64,000 nucleotides of DNA from Undaria pinnatifida (GCA_012845835.1 JABAKD010000011.1:9486381-9550380), one strand, 5' to 3'; shown: positions 1 through 28,061, counted from the first letter of the stretch. Numbers and translations are program-made. Notes: generated by a model not told the origin, from the letters alone.

Positions 1-3000
1 TTTCAACATCGTCGTCACTATCCTCCCCTCCCTCCTCTGCTACCTCTATCGGCAAAGAAGGTTGCAGCGGAGGGAGCTGTGACGGCAGCACCTCCCACGT
101 CACATCCCTCGTTTCTTGAATAGTACCAGCCCTCGTAAGTACTCTATGACAATCACGCGGGTGGTCTCTCGAAGGACCGACATAGAAACAACTCTCACCC
201 TTCGGCAGCAGCTTTGACGCTCGCTGCCACCTACAGTAGGCGGGCTTCAAAAACGGATACGGTCTAGCGGGACGAGGTTCACCATACCACATTTCATACG
301 GCGTTTTGGATTCAGGGTTAGCAGAACACGCAGTGTGGTTCATCGCTTCGCAAGCCCAGTGCATAGCCTCAGCCCAGAGTTTATCAGTCTTAGGTAACTG
401 TACAAGCCCAAAAAGAACTTTAGCTTAAATACGAGCCGCCATCGCGGCCTCCTCTATCAATCCTAGCCCACGCTCTGCAACACCATTATATTGCGGACTA
501 TAAGCCGGTGTGAACTCTTGTTTGATCAACAGCTCGTTGCACACAGATGCAAACTCCCCCCCGAAAACCTCCCCACCATTGTCAGACCTAACAATCTCAA
601 CCAATGACGGGACACCATCAGCACGCACACTCGCAAGAAAACTCCGGAAAGCACTGCCAGCGTCTGATTTATTTTTCAGGAAATACAGCCATGCACGTCT
701 CGTGAAATCATCCTTCACAATCATGGGGTAATGTTTTCCCCCTACGGACGCAATGTCCTTCCTTCCTCCGAGGTCAACAAAAACTCTGCCCAACTTTTTA
801 TCCGATCGAGTTTTAGTTTCCCGAACGATTCCTTTCCGAATAGCCTTCGACATCGGACACCCTGAACAAGCATGCATGTCACCAACCAACTTGGTATCTA
901 ATTGCTTTGCAGGAGTGCGAAGCAGACCCTCGTGCGAATGTGCATAAATATTGTGGAAATCGTTGATATCCATCGTAGTTTCATGCTTGGGGTTGGCGGG
1001 AGTGAGAGCAGCCAACACCGTATCAACAGAGGCTTCTCCTAGGCGATACGCAGACGCAATCAGCATGCCACCGAAGTTCTGAAAAGTTACTTGTCCATTG
1101 AATGCAGTCATAACACCATTAGGACCACCAAGACCATTCCATGACTCACCATCAAACTCAGCACTCGGAGAAAAGAGATTATACCCCAAGTTGGGAGAGT
1201 ACAATACGTTCTTCAATTCCACGGAGAACTCACTGTCAGCAGTCACAAACACCAAGTCTAGCGTTCCGGAGTAAGCTACTTCACAAGACACGCCACCAAT
1301 TCCATTCACACTTCTTTGCAAGGCTTCAAGTCTCTCATGCAAGACAGGGAATCAGTCATGTGATATGAAGTGCCTGTGTCAGCATACCAATCCTCGACAT
1401 ATCTAGCCTTGTTGACAGCTTTCAGGATCATATCATTACTGACGGCGCTCATAATCAGATCATCACGGGACGTCATCAGACACTTCAGACCAGAGACATC
1501 ATACCACATCCTACTCAAATCATCACACGCCTTCAAGACCACTTCCTTACGACATGCTGCAAGCAACACCTTTTGGCAGTCATCACTCATGCGGTAACTA
1601 CCATTTCTGCACACCAGATCCGAATCAGGAATAGCACACTGCTCACCGCTCTCATTCTCGTCGGCCTCGGGCTTTCCAGTCTGGAAAGGATGAGGGATGA
1701 TGCGAGCCTTGCAGTCGAGCTTCATGTGACCCACCTCCCCACACTTGTAACACCTCCCCTGAAAAGACTTCTTCGAGGAATCAGACTCAGAGTTAGACTT
1801 CTGCTTGTTGTACTTCTTGAAGTTACTCTTCTTCTTCGCAGGCCTAGACACCAGAGCAACACTATTCTGCTTCTTAGAACCACCCTGTGCTTGCAAGTCT
1901 AGGTACCGCTCACGCACTTTGGTCTCGATGAAAGAGGGGTCATTCGAACAGAACACCACAAGAGTCTCACGTAAAGACTTGTACTCGGGGGACAGTCCTT
2001 CCAGCATGAGATTGCACACTTCACGATCATCCTTCGTTACTTCAAGCATGGCCAACACACCAAGCGTCTCTCTGATGGATGAAAAGAATGTTGTGGGATT
2101 CTCGTGGGGACGCATGCGCAGATACTTCAGTTTTTCTTCCTGCACTCGAATTTGACTCTGACTCAACGGTAGAAAGTGATCCTTGAGCGCGCGAAAAGCC
2201 TTATACGGGGAACCAGCTTGCCTTGCCATGTTTTTGTGGCTGTCTTTCTTCAAGCAGTCGAACAGAAACCAGCAAGCAATCTCATGCTGACGCAGTACAC
2301 CAACGCTGTATCCCATCTCTACCCAAGGGGTCAAGTCGAAATTAACGTCGGCGATTTTAATGTCGATATCACAGGTGGACAGCTCGCTCAGATTGTAGTG
2401 ACGAGCTTTGAGCAGAAAATTCTGCGACCATGAAGGATACGATACATCAGCACCGATAAATTCAGGAGCCTTGGGAACTTTCTTGAAAAGACCCCCACCC
2501 AAGCTCTCCCCCGAACTACTGTCAGCCGCTGGGATCAGTGTGTTCCCACTAGCGACTTTTCCCCACCACTCACTTGCTGAGGTAGTGGGCGGAACAGAGG
2601 ACTGGCTACCTAAAGCCCCACCAACAGTCCCGTCAACCGAACCAAAGTTTACTGCAGGAACAGAGGAACGATTCTCATCAGAAACACGCGGGTTCAAGCC
2701 TGGGTCTACAACACCCCTACTCCCAACCCTCATGTCGGACACGCCAAAGCCTAGGGTATCGCCTCCCGTACTCCCCGCGGTCCTACCGGCAGCACCCGAT
2801 TGGTGCACACCAGACTCTAGTTCGATGCCTCGCGGCGCAGCACGCGATCTAGAGGACTCCACATTCTCCCTCTGGTGTGTCTCAACAACTGTCTGGAGCA
2901 TCTGCTGCTGGTTAGAAAACATATCCAGCAGTTGAGACACTCGAGACTCTAAGGAATCCATTCTCTCACCAAAGCCCTGCGGGTCACCCTGTTCGTTTGC

Positions 3001-3030
3001 CGCAGGGTCACCTCCCTCCTGTTCAGCCAT
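1..3030 (-). pseudogene. Copia-type Gag-Pol (Gag, protease, integrase), decayed, partial
   Basis: Polyprotein of a Ty1/Copia retrotransposon read leftwards. Gag starts at 3030 with MAEQEGGD, has a UBN2-like middle (PEFIGADVSYPSWSQNF) and a CCHC zinc knuckle CYKCGEVGHMKLDC. The same frame runs into the aspartic protease (WYADTGTSYHMT, catalytic DTG) and stops at 1306. The frame then changes near 1305-1312, inside the protease. From 1342 to 428 the other frame gives the rest of the protease, the GAG-pre-integrase H/C domain (HNIYAHSH ... CSGCPMSK) and the integrase core with D (VFVDLGG), D (VRSDNGGE) and E (YNGVAER). A TAA at 425-427 interrupts integrase. Beyond it the same frame is open to the window edge (KLWAEAMHWACEAMNHT), so this is a point nonsense mutation. 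Reverse transcriptase and RNase H would lie left of the window. One frameshift plus one nonsense codon mean a recently inactivated copy. Confidence 0.93.
1306..3030 (-). CDS. Copia Gag and N-terminal protease segment
   Basis: Open frame of 574 residues, the intact 5' part of the younger Copia element. Residues 1-60 include a Q-rich helical stretch; the UBN2-like Gag core spans roughly 190-395; a basic Lys/Ser/Asn-rich linker leads to the CCHC knuckle near 433-446. The catalytic DTG of the retropepsin lies near residue 553. Gag would coat element RNA in cytoplasmic virus-like particles and the protease would mature the polyprotein. The frame ends prematurely in the protease, so the product could at most be Gag. 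It begins 89 bases inside the predicted LTR, as expected for Copia. Confidence 0.85.
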   Translation of the reverse strand: MAEQEGGDPAANEQGDPQGFGERMDSLESRVSQLLDMFSNQQQMLQTVVETHQRENVESSRSRAAPRGIELESGVHQSGAAGRTAGSTGGDTLGFGVSDMRVGSRGVVDPGLNPRVSDENRSSVPAVNFGSVDGTVGGALGSQSSVPPTTSASEWWGKVASGNTLIPAADSSSGESLGGGLFKKVPKAPEFIGADVSYPSWSQNFLLKARHYNLSELSTCDIDIKIADVNFDLTPWVEMGYSVGVLRQHEIACWFLFDCLKKDSHKNMARQAGSPYKAFRALKDHFLPLSQSQIRVQEEKLKYLRMRPHENPTTFFSSIRETLGVLAMLEVTKDDREVCNLMLEGLSPEYKSLRETLVVFCSNDPSFIETKVRERYLDLQAQGGSKKQNSVALVSRPAKKKSNFKKYNKQKSNSESDSSKKSFQGRCYKCGEVGHMKLDCKARIIPHPFQTGKPEADENESGEQCAIPDSDLVCRNGSYRMSDDCQKVLLAACRKEVVLKACDDLSRMWYDVSGLKCLMTSRDDLIMSAVSNDMILKAVNKARYVEDWYADTGTSYHMTDSLSCMRDLKPCKEV

Positions 3031-3118
3031 GACGAGGCCGGTTGATCAAGCCGCCCTCACAGTCTCGTCGAACACAGTCCAGGGGGACGTACAGCAGTCG
3101 ACCGATAGCGCTATAGCG

Positions 3119-3576
3119 TGTTGGTAAATCAGTGGCTTCTGGAGAAAGGTATTATATTAGAGAGACCAATGTCTGGAGAGACAGGTCAGAAAGTGGAGTG
3201 GGTCATGTGGGCCAACTCTCCACAGCCCAGTAACAACCGCTCGTAGTCGAATACCTAAACCTCCTCGCATAGTGCCTACTCGTACATACCCGTGGGACTG
3301 CTCGTGGGTGATACCACGAGACGATCCCTGTAACTTACCTCCGTGACACAACGTATGTAACTGTAACTTATTGCTAGGCTGTTCGTTGAGACAAGCTATA
3401 TCGTGTTAGCAACACTACAGGAATGTTCCTATTCGTCAATGTGTCCAACGTACCAACATACCAACGTACCGTACACACCACTACGGTCCGATGTATAACT
3501 CGTGCACATGTACAATCTACCGAAGTACCGTAGCACCACAAGAAGAGTATTCTGGTACAACAACATACAATCAACA
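3119..3576 (-). repeat. 5' LTR of the younger Copia element
   Basis: A 458-bp segment immediately upstream of Gag that begins (minus strand) TGTTGATTGTATG and ends TTTACCAACA, giving terminal TGTTG...CAACA inverted repeats typical of Copia LTRs. Its outer edge coincides with the point where the older Copia remnant is interrupted, which supports the boundary independently. No standard initiator-Met primer-binding site is recognisable just inside it. The matching 3' LTR is outside the window, so the boundary cannot be confirmed by LTR comparison here. Confidence 0.6.
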
Positions 3577-4980
3577 GTTCTGCTATTCAAACCAACCAAT
3601 CAGAGTTTCACCGCAGTACAGTTGATACATACATGCCGCTATCACGAACACGGGGTGGTCATCGAGGTAGTGCTCAGAAGCCCCGTTGTCCAGCAGCAGC
3701 TCGATAGATCATTCGTTCTGACGGAAAAAGTTGTTACCCTCATACTCGTCAGCTATCCCATCAGGGCCGTCGCTTTGCCGCCGCCCTCCAAAGCTCCCCC
3801 AGCGTTTCCGACCCACTGTTGGTCCCTCCTGGGGTGCCGGCTCGACGGTCGTGTTTGTCATGAACGAAACGATCTTCTCATATAGCCCCCCGCTACCTAC
3901 GATTTAGTCTCCACCGTTGTGTTCACTGGTGGGGGACTGATTGGGGCTGTAAATGTTGGCGAACTTGGCGCTGCCGGTGGTGCCGTTGATCTTCTGCTTT
4001 AGACACTCTTAGTCGTCGTGGCTGGTGGTGTCGTAGCTAGGGAGAACCTTTCCGCCCCCCGTCGCGTCCACGGTCAGCTGCAATGCCGCCGCGACCCCCT
4101 TTTCCACCGTTGCGTCCTCCACCGCGGCCGTTCTTCTTCCAGCGAGGTTTCCCTCTGTTGTGCCTACGCTTTTTCGCGTCGTTGTTCTGCGGACATATGT
4201 TCTTGTAGTGACCGTGTTCATTGCAGGTGTAGCACTGTACTCCGCTGGAGTCGCCTTGTGTATGCGAGGCAACTCCACGGCCCACAGCTTATTTTCCGCC
4301 TGACGCCGTGCGAGACAAGTTATCTGCGTAGATGTTTCGCAGTGTCCGCTTGGCGTCCTCCAGGCCGAAGTCGCGCTGGTGGTAGATTCAATTGCGCACG
4401 TAATCTTACTCGTCAGGGAAGCCCTTCAGGACCCTGTCTGCGAGATGTTGGTCGATGATGATCTCTCCGTGTTCATGTCATGTAGTCTGTCCCGCGCTTC
4501 ATCTATGGCATACAACCACATGTCGAGATCTTGGCCGAGCCGTAGCCTGGAGTTATGGAGTACTTCGTAGCTTGCTACGAGACCAAACCGGCGTTCGAGA
4601 CCCCGTTATATTGTCTACCGGTGCCGGTCACACCGCTCTCCCGTCGCAGGTGCCGTCGTCGATGGACTTTACTTCGAGCTGTTCGACTAGCTTCTGGGTG
4701 CCATCATTTGTTGCGAGGAAAAGGATGGGGAGTAGAGCAGTTGTTGTCGATATTCCATCGCTCTAAGATGTGTATGATTCCCGCTCAATCCTCGACGGTG
4801 TCGGCGTTGCCAGGCGGGTTCGGGCACTTCCCGCCCAGTAGAATCTTGAAAAATCCTGCGGCTCCTAAGGTGACGTGGACACGTTGTTTTTGCCTTCCAG
4901 CTGGGGAAAAAACAGAGGCAGCTCCTTTCGTCGTATTTTGGAAGACATCTTGCTAATGCTGCTAATTTTCGGTCTCCTAT
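3577..4980 (-). pseudogene. Older Copia Gag-protease remnant
   Basis: Minus-strand fragments in Gag-to-protease order but in shifting frames. From about 4957 a start MSSKIRRKELPLFFPQLEG is seen. At about 4590-4330 there is a UBN2-like stretch (LADRVLKGFPDEYDYVRN). At about 4235-4190 there is a CCHC knuckle CYTCNEHGHYKNIC followed by a Lys/Arg/Gly-rich tail. At about 3700-3660 there is a retropepsin-like site LLDNGASEHYLDD, with DNG in place of DSG or DTG. The protease is cut at 3576/3577 by the LTR of the younger element. Several stops and frameshifts show it is long dead. It is a different family from its invader. Confidence 0.75.
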
Positions 4981-5560
4981 AATGTTCTTCTACCGCGACT
5001 AGTGTGTGTTGTCTTATGCCGCAGCTGGTGCGGACTTCCTTTGTATTAACACCGAAAGTTGTTGCTGCGCTACTAACGCTCGTGCCCTTTACGTGCGGGC
5101 TCACCCGTACTTGGTACGGGATCGACTAGTCCTAGGCTCAACGCCCAAATGAATCGCTGCGCTGCAGAACCTTCTAGCCGTTTGCGAGCGGGCTTACCCG
5201 TACCTCGAACGGTCTACCGTTGTTGGCCAACAATGCACTACTGACGCGGTCGGGTAGTTACCTCAACTTCTTCTGCGAATCTTCATGAACGTGTTGCAAA
5301 ATTCACGCCCCAAGTAAGATAGCTCGACCCGTGTGATAAAAGTTCAAACGCAAGTATTCTCGCCCCGAAACAGGCGAAATGTCGACGCGAACCTACTGCT
5401 TTCCAGATTGCGATTCATCGTTCTTGTACGCTGTGCAGTGTGTTCTTGGATGTTTTAGCTCATCAGTCCAAACCAAATAGCAATCTATTGCTAATTCACA
5501 TACGTGTTGCAATACTCCTATTAACACTCCTCAAAGGTTTCTTCCTCGAAGATGAAATCG
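4981..5560. other. Gene-free stretch upstream of the old Copia Gag
   Basis: No coding signal seen. By position it should include the 5' untranslated region and LTR of the older Copia element, but I could not place LTR ends. A short internal echo (CGGGCT(C/T)ACCCGTAC followed by T, near 5095 and 5190) is present. Confidence 0.35.
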
Positions 5561-5637
5561 TGCAGTCCAAAAGCTCGTGTAGGTTCCTCGGTAGACGTCC
5601 CTCCCGAATACCTATCGCCTGTGACGTGCGTGCCGCG

Positions 5638-6265
5638 TTGTTGGACGAGGTCTCACTAACTTATCAGAGATTGCGGTGCGTGTCCCCTGAAATGGCATGG
5701 CAGCAAAGGCTGACGCTTGAGCTGATATACTCCACAGGGTGATCGTGCCGGTGCATTTGGTATCGCACGAACAGAAGAAGAAATATGTTTGTTGCATTAA
5801 ATCTTTGGCCAAAAGAATGGCTGAAAACAATACACTTGCCGGATGAGTGAGAGCTGGGGGGGGCTATCATCCTGTGCCGCATCGTCCAGACCTACTGCCC
5901 TGTCGTCGTCCTCTGCAGAACTACGAGTACTGAGCTTTCGTCTGCGCGCGTTGGTGAACGAGGCTCATAACCTGTCGGGTATCGCGATGCGTGTCCCCTA
6001 AATGGTGTGGCAGCAGAGGCTAACGCTTGAGCTGATAGACCACACAGGGTGGTTGTCCATATGCACTCGGTATAACACGAATAGAAGAAATATGCTTGTT
6101 GTATTAAACCTTTGCCAAAAGAATGGTTGAGCACACGCTAGACTTGCTGGATTTTGTGCTAGTGCTGGAGCAGTGGGGAGTGAGAGCTGGGGGGGTCTAT
6201 CATCCTGTGCCACAACGTCTAGACCAACGGCCCTGTCGTCCTCTGTGGGACTACTGGGTTCTCGT
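5638..6265. repeat. Two-copy tandem repeat, period about 312 bp
   Basis: Unit 1 starts near 5640 (GGACGAGGTC ... GCGTGTCCCCTGAAATGG) and unit 2 near 5952 (GTGAACGAGGC ... GCGTGTCCCCTAAATGG). Both continue through GACGCTTGAGCTGATA or its one-base variant, a GAATGGNTGA segment and GAGAGCTGGGGGGG. Similarity is high but indels break every frame, so I treat it as non-coding. Confidence 0.75.
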
Positions 6266-6384
6266 CTTCTCGAACAGCAATCTAGAACAACGCCGATCTC
6301 GAAATTATACTCCCACCGTATATTTGAGAAGGTTTCGTTTCAACCAAGCGGAGCACAAGATCAACACAGACCCCGTCAGAGCAG

Positions 6385-7000
6385 CAGACAGTTACAGACG
6401 ACACCCTCATATACATGTAGCAGAGCAGCCGTAGCAGCAGGCAAGTCGGTAGAGCAGAGCAGGCAGGGCCTTTCCCCGTTCCCCCGAGTTAGTTTCGTCC
6501 CCTGGAAAATGTTTGGCGTTGTGTCAATGTCGAGGTTCGCTTGAAGATATGTATAAGACGTTCGAGGTCAACGCTGTCAAACTACAGACGATCTATAGTG
6601 CCGGTTGGATAGTGCCACTGCCCTCTACAATGTCGATACAATCGCTTGGGGCACGACTGGAACTCTACTAAAAACCTATTTAGGGCAACCCTATCTACAG
6701 TGTCCTGAATGGTGCGGGTGTATTGGGGTGGCACATTCCGGAACTGTCGGGGGTCCCTAACTGAGGATAGAGTATAATATTACGGATCTGGCTGATATAC
6801 TTGTCAACATATAACATAAAAAAAACACGCGCGCACCGCGCACCAGCAGCAGTCAGTTACAGACACTCGTACGGTAGCAGAGCAGCAGCACTAGCAGCAG
6901 CAACAGTAGCAGGAGGCAGGCAGAGCAGGAACTTTTCCCCTTCCCCCGTGTTCTAGTCTTCTTGTCGTGCTGCCATGTCTAGCTCGGCTTGAAGGTATAT
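6385..7000. repeat. Pair of CAG-rich direct repeats
   Basis: A block of about 150 bp at 6385-6550 (CAGACAGTTACAGAC ... TTTCCCCGTTCCCCCG ... ATGTATAAGAC) recurs diverged at 6845-7005 (CAGTCAGTTACAGAC ... TTTCCCCTTCCCCCG ... GTATATACTT). No gene is seen between them. Confidence 0.6.
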
Positions 7001-7012
7001 ACTTAACCGCCT

Positions 7013-7094
7013 TCACAACTTGAAACCCGTTTTTTACTGACAAATTACTTGGAATTGGTATAGGGAGGGTTTTTGGTGCTCTAACGGGGTTCAA
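7013..7094 (-). mobile_element. TTAA-type MITE, diverged copy
   Basis: On the minus strand this matches the 82-bp element at 11526-11607 over its length: GTTAGAGCACCAAAAACCCTC ending near CGGTTAAG. The flanking TTAA is kept at 7013-7016 but decayed at the other end. Confidence 0.6.
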
Positions 7095-8699
7095 GTTTTT
7101 GTTGTGATTGCTGACGACGTCCGGGTTACAGTGCCGTGCGTACGTCACCTCAGATGCTGACGGTAGAAGCCCGCCTGCTGCGGGCTAGTTATGTTGTACA
7201 GTAACGCCTCCTGACAGCTTCTGGCGCCAAAAGCCAGAGTACTTGGGCTGGTCGTAGCTGCCACTTAGCCCGTTGGTATACTGGTATGGGCTAGTCGTGC
7301 GGGCCACTTAGCACGAAAAAATATCCGTGTATACGAGCTAAATAAGTCAAAACCGAGGTCGAATCTTCAGATAGGTTTACCTTGGATTTAGAGTCATATA
7401 GCGCACTTGGCTTTGTCGAAGTCATGCATGCGCCATGGCCCTTGTGCGACCGAATGCAAGACCATGACCGGGACGGTCGACCATGGCTTCATGTTTCGTA
7501 TCGCGAAAGTTTTTCAGTGCGCCCGGGCCTGTCTGCGTGTCGATCTCGGGGCTTTCTATTGTCGTGTGTAGACTTGGAGATGCGAGTCGGTTTAAAATTG
7601 ATCGATCCGCGTATTCGCCTAAATGGTGGGCGAGAGATGGAGGGACGGTATATAGAGCCGAGGTCGTAGAAGCTGCCTGATCTTCGGAAGATAACTCAAA
7701 GCAGAGAGAGACATTTTTTTTTCTTGCCCGCTTTTTTTGAACAGGTCGGACGTTTGAAAGCAGTAACCTGGTTGGTCGAGAAACAGTTATTGTCAAGTGG
7801 TGTCACTCACGAGAGCGGGGTCCCTGTTTGAGAGGGGTGGTTTTCTTAACGATCAACCTCGTCGGGGGGAGGTATCGTCGATAGCGGCACCTGGGCTTCG
7901 AAGGGACACGTCACAACCACGGAACACCAACATTCTTTGACGAATAGCTACGCTTGATCTTCGGAAGGAACTGCTCAACCATGGAACAACACCTCGCTTG
8001 TGGTTTACTGTGCCCGAGAACTGCGGAGCGGGGGGGGGGGAGAAAAGGCACGACGGGGGACGCCGGCAAAGCTGAACCTTATGGCAGGGCCGACTTCATA
8101 AACACGGAATATCACAAATACCTCCCGCCAGCATGCACAACACCAACTTCGAAAAATATCGAGGCCCGCCGCGCCATGATCATCAGAGGCTTGAGCATCA
8201 GAGGCGTGAACATCAAAGGCGTGAACATCAGAGGGAGGAATCACACCTCGCCCCCTCAGGCTCAAATAAACCTGCCGAGCTCCCCAGAGCAAGGCAAGAC
8301 ACAGTAAAAGATCCACCCTACAAAACACCCTTCACACGGACGGACGGACGGACGAACAGACGGATCGACAGACGCTCATCCACACATACACACGCGCGTG
8401 CCAGATTCAGATTGTACAAAACACCAGGGAACCCACAGAAAACAAAACAAAACAAAACAAAAAACATAAAATACAGCGACCGCAAGACTGGTTTGGTCGC
8501 TTTCACGGTGCGCGCTCTGGCACGTATGTACGAAAAATCCGGGCCATGCCCACCCGCGTCCTTTTCCCCCCTCTCCACGTTCCGACCTTTCGGAGCGCGA
8601 GAAAACTCGCTCCAGCTATTAATAAGCAGTTTTCCTTAGCACTGCTGAAGACAGAATACGCAAAACACAGAAGCCCCCCCGGTGGTCACTTAGTTGTCA
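7095..8699. other. Region downstream of SDS22 without recognised genes
   Basis: No conserved coding signal on either strand. Contains a 15-bp tandem repeat (AACATCAGAGGCGTG-like, 8180-8240), a (GGAC)n-like run near 8337-8372 and an ACAAA run near 8443-8463. The SDS22 3' untranslated region should lie just left of 8700, but I recognise no polyadenylation signal. Confidence 0.4.
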
Positions 8700-25185
<16,486 letters not shown>

Positions 25186-25280
25186 CCCCTCCACAAGCTC
25201 CACTACATCGCCCGGGGTCACCAGAGGGAGCGTTCCCACATGAGATTCAACCACCTTCGCCAACCGTTGACCAGTTGGTA

Positions 25281-25289
25281 TTATATATA
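25281..25289 (-). promoter_or_regulatory. Possible TATA box of SDS22
   Basis: TATATATAA on the minus strand, 96 bp upstream of the chosen SDS22 ATG. Position and sequence suit a core promoter, but AT-rich words arise by chance and no transcription start is visible. Confidence 0.3.
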
Positions 25290-25304
25290 GCATGTAGACA
25301 GCGG

Positions 25305-25480
25305 CATCATCACATGAACGTTGCACAGAGAAGGTAGGATTAAGAGGGTGGGGAGGCGGGGGGGGGGGGGGTGGAAGGCATCATCACATGAGCGTCGCAT
25401 AGAGAAGGCGGGATGAAGAGGGGGGGGGCAAGGTAGACAGGCCTTATCACACGGGCATTGCGTAGACAAGATAGGAAGAA
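25305..25480. repeat. Minisatellite upstream of SDS22
   Basis: Three units of about 60-75 bp: CATCATCACATGAACGTTGC, CATCATCACATGAGCGTCGC, CTTATCACACGGGCATTGC, each followed by (A/T)AGA-AAG/GAT and a G-rich tract. Open frames here are repeat artefacts. Confidence 0.65.
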
Positions 25481-26145
25481 GGGCGGGAGGGAGAAAGAAG
25501 GAAGCCAGCGCGACAACGGGTAAATCAGACTCGGTCGAAAAGGCGTTCGGAGAATCGTTCTGAGAACCATTATGAGGATCGAAGGGATGTTGGGGGCAGA
25601 AAACAGAAGAGCCAGACGAAAAACACCAATTAACAAAAAAACCGACGTCAAGAAAAAATAACAAAGGGTGCGCCAAGCAAGGGCAACTATATACTGCTGA
25701 CCCATGCTAAACGAAACCGAATCCCTTCAAAATATCTCGACATCACAAGACTTCCGTAGTAAGATCTGTGCGTCGCTTGCTGTGTACGTTTAACATGTTC
25801 TTCGGAACCGGGAGAATGTGCATCCACAAGGTAACGTTTCTATTAGCAAGGGCGTGAACAAAGACAAGCACCAAATTCCTTGGAAGCATTTCTCGGAGCT
25901 CGGAGTTTTCCGCAAAATTTCAATGCTCAAAAGCCAAAAAAAGGTGCACTGCTGTATGTTCTGCGCCGCTTGACGGTACAGTATATGGCAAACCCGCCAC
26001 CAAAGTACCATATATCAGCAGCGCTCACTGGTCAAGGCACCACTGTACCATGATCTGGCCAAAAACACTACGGTGTACCGGCTCTTAACACAACACTACA
26101 ACTACTCCGGTTACTTTTCACCGTTTTAAGGCCCAAAGTTGACCG
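25481..26145. other. Gene-free stretch upstream of SDS22
   Basis: No conserved peptide, RNA or repeat recognised. It may hold distal promoter sequence of SDS22. Confidence 0.35.
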
Positions 26146-26440
26146 TTGTATGGCGTACAGGCAGAGAACGCCGACCGATACGCCGGTAAGCCCTGGGCAA
26201 CGTCAACCCCGCCAACTTTTTTTTCTCCTTTTTTTTGCTCATCCCATCTACTATCTTCGCGCCTTCATTTTTATAGCGAGAACACTTTAGCGCTTTCTTC
26301 CCTCGTCGCCTCGGGTCGAATTGTGCTTGCCTACGTACTAACGCGTTCTCGGCGGTTGCGGCGGTTGGCGTCTCTCTAGAAGAAGAAAAAATCCATACCG
26401 AGATTTCAAGCCCTGACACCAACCTATGTGTCATGACAGT
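26146..26440. repeat. Dispersed repeat shared with 30.45 and 55.4 kb
   Basis: The first part (GACCGATACGCCGGTAAG, GGGCAACGTCAACCCCG) is found inverted at 30440-30520. The second part (GCGCCTTCATTTTTATAGCG, CGTCGCCTCGGGTCGAATTG, ACGCGTTCTC) matches 55375-55480 directly. Confidence 0.55.
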
Positions 26441-27181
26441 CACAAAAAGGGTTGGGGCTTACGCTGGATCTTATGCAGCAAAAACTGGCGCATTTTTTTA
26501 CTCCAAATTTTACCAACCCACAAGTAGTCAAATTTGGTTTTGGTCCATACCTCGAAGGCACTGTGCGAGTATATATGGGTTTTAGACTGCTGTGGGCTAG
26601 GATGGGAATATGGGAGACGCGCTACGTATAAACGTGTCCACAACCCACAGCCTACTGCTCATGGCACGGCTGGGACACAGCACCTTTGCATCGACCACCA
26701 CCAAGAGGAAGACAACCCGTATATCCTTGCCACATCGCGAGTGTTGTCGCGGCCCTACAGCTGCGGTAGGCAATGTAAATTCCTCTCCCCGAGGCGACGA
26801 TTTTGAATCGGACGACGATCAAAACAACCCAACGTGGTTTTTCCTGACACTTAAAAGGCAAACAGCAGTGGCTACAGGCGCTGATGCTCCATGAGAGAGG
26901 GCTTCTCCCTCGGCGACAATTAGAGAAGCTCTACTGTTCCCCGCTCCGTGGCGGTGAAGGAGAACGGTTGCCCATCCTGGCGTGGATCCCTCGTGGAGTT
27001 CAAAATCTGGCTCAACAAGGTCACTATTCTGAAATTGCTGATTCCCACACGAAACAAAGCAAAAAAATCAAAGCCATAATAATACGGCGCAAGGAAAAAC
27101 GATTTTTTTTTTGGCCAGGTGAAAGCCCACCTCTCTTCCATTTTTCGATCATTCAAACTTTATTGCGTAAGAGCCGCCCTT
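26441..27181. other. Gene-free stretch
   Basis: No recognised gene. Short open frames on both strands show no family motif. Confidence 0.35.
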
Positions 27182-27218
27182 AACATGGGGACAAAAAAAA
27201 ACGACTTTTTGGTCGTTC

Positions 27219-27455
27219 ATGCATCCTGGGGTTGCGAGTTGCATACAGGCGTTCCAGCCAATAGGGGACGCATTTACTGCGCACGCAAACACTCTTAGAG
27301 CTCTTCGAGAGCGCAGTTTGAGGCAGCCCGACAAGGCCGTAGCGGAAAGACCATACGCCACAGCTGTACCAATCCTGCGAGGCAACACCAGAGAGAAGGG
27401 TCTTGGCGAAAAAATAATCAACGACCTGGCGCAAGCTCAAAACGTGACAATTTGA
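27219..27455 (+). CDS. Coding-like segment in foldback left arm
   Basis: 78 open codons, MHPGVASCIQAFQPIGDAFT to LAQAQNVTI, rich in Ala/Arg/Glu. The inverted arm encodes a related but interrupted version. Not recognised as any family. Its end leads, after a stop, into the stretch encoding AQIELHPRTGHITQ at about 27538-27580. It could be an exon of a captured gene or part of an unknown transposon protein. Confidence 0.3.
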   Translation: MHPGVASCIQAFQPIGDAFTAHANTLRALRERSLRQPDKAVAERPYATAVPILRGNTREKGLGEKIINDLAQAQNVTI

Positions 27456-28061
27456 CATTCCTGTTTCGACTTTTTCTCGATGTTGTGCGACATGCTCCCT
27501 TTGGGCCACACCAGGAGACCTCACCGAGTGTGCATTGCCCAGATTGAGCTGCACCCTCGCACCGGTCATATCACACAGCACACGAAGGAAGAGACCGTTT
27601 GGGGAATCGGCGTCGCCTGGGCGGAAAAATTGCCTGCGATGATGAAAAAAAGTCTAATGTATCGTCGGCAACGGCTCGAGTGTACGAAATTCCCTTCAGC
27701 GTCGTTCCATTCCCACTTGTTTTTGGCATTTTTTGCCGTGTTTCTTTTTTTTCTCTCTTTTTCATGGCGCTCAAAAGTGATAAGCTGGCAAGCACACAAA
27801 ATTCCCACGTGTACCGGCTCGAGTGTACCAAATCCGTTGCAAGTACACGTGAAAATGTTTGACTGCCAAACGATCGCATTTGAGAGCCAAAAAAAAAACA
27901 AAAGCAAGAACAACCAGAGCAAAACTGCAAAAAACAAGTGGGAATAGAACGACCCTAAAGCGAATTTCGTACACTAGAGCCGCTGTCGTCGAGATAAAAG
28001 ACCTTTTTATCACAGGAGACTTATCTGCCCACGCGACGCCTATTCCCAAAACCGTCTCTTC

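Noticed and set aside
25281-25705. Overlapping minus-strand frames upstream of SDS22 as N-terminal extension
   Set aside because: They lie in a minisatellite with recurrent TGATGATG-type words; no acidic SDS22 N-terminus is recognisable. An extension inside exon 1 remains possible and is noted there.
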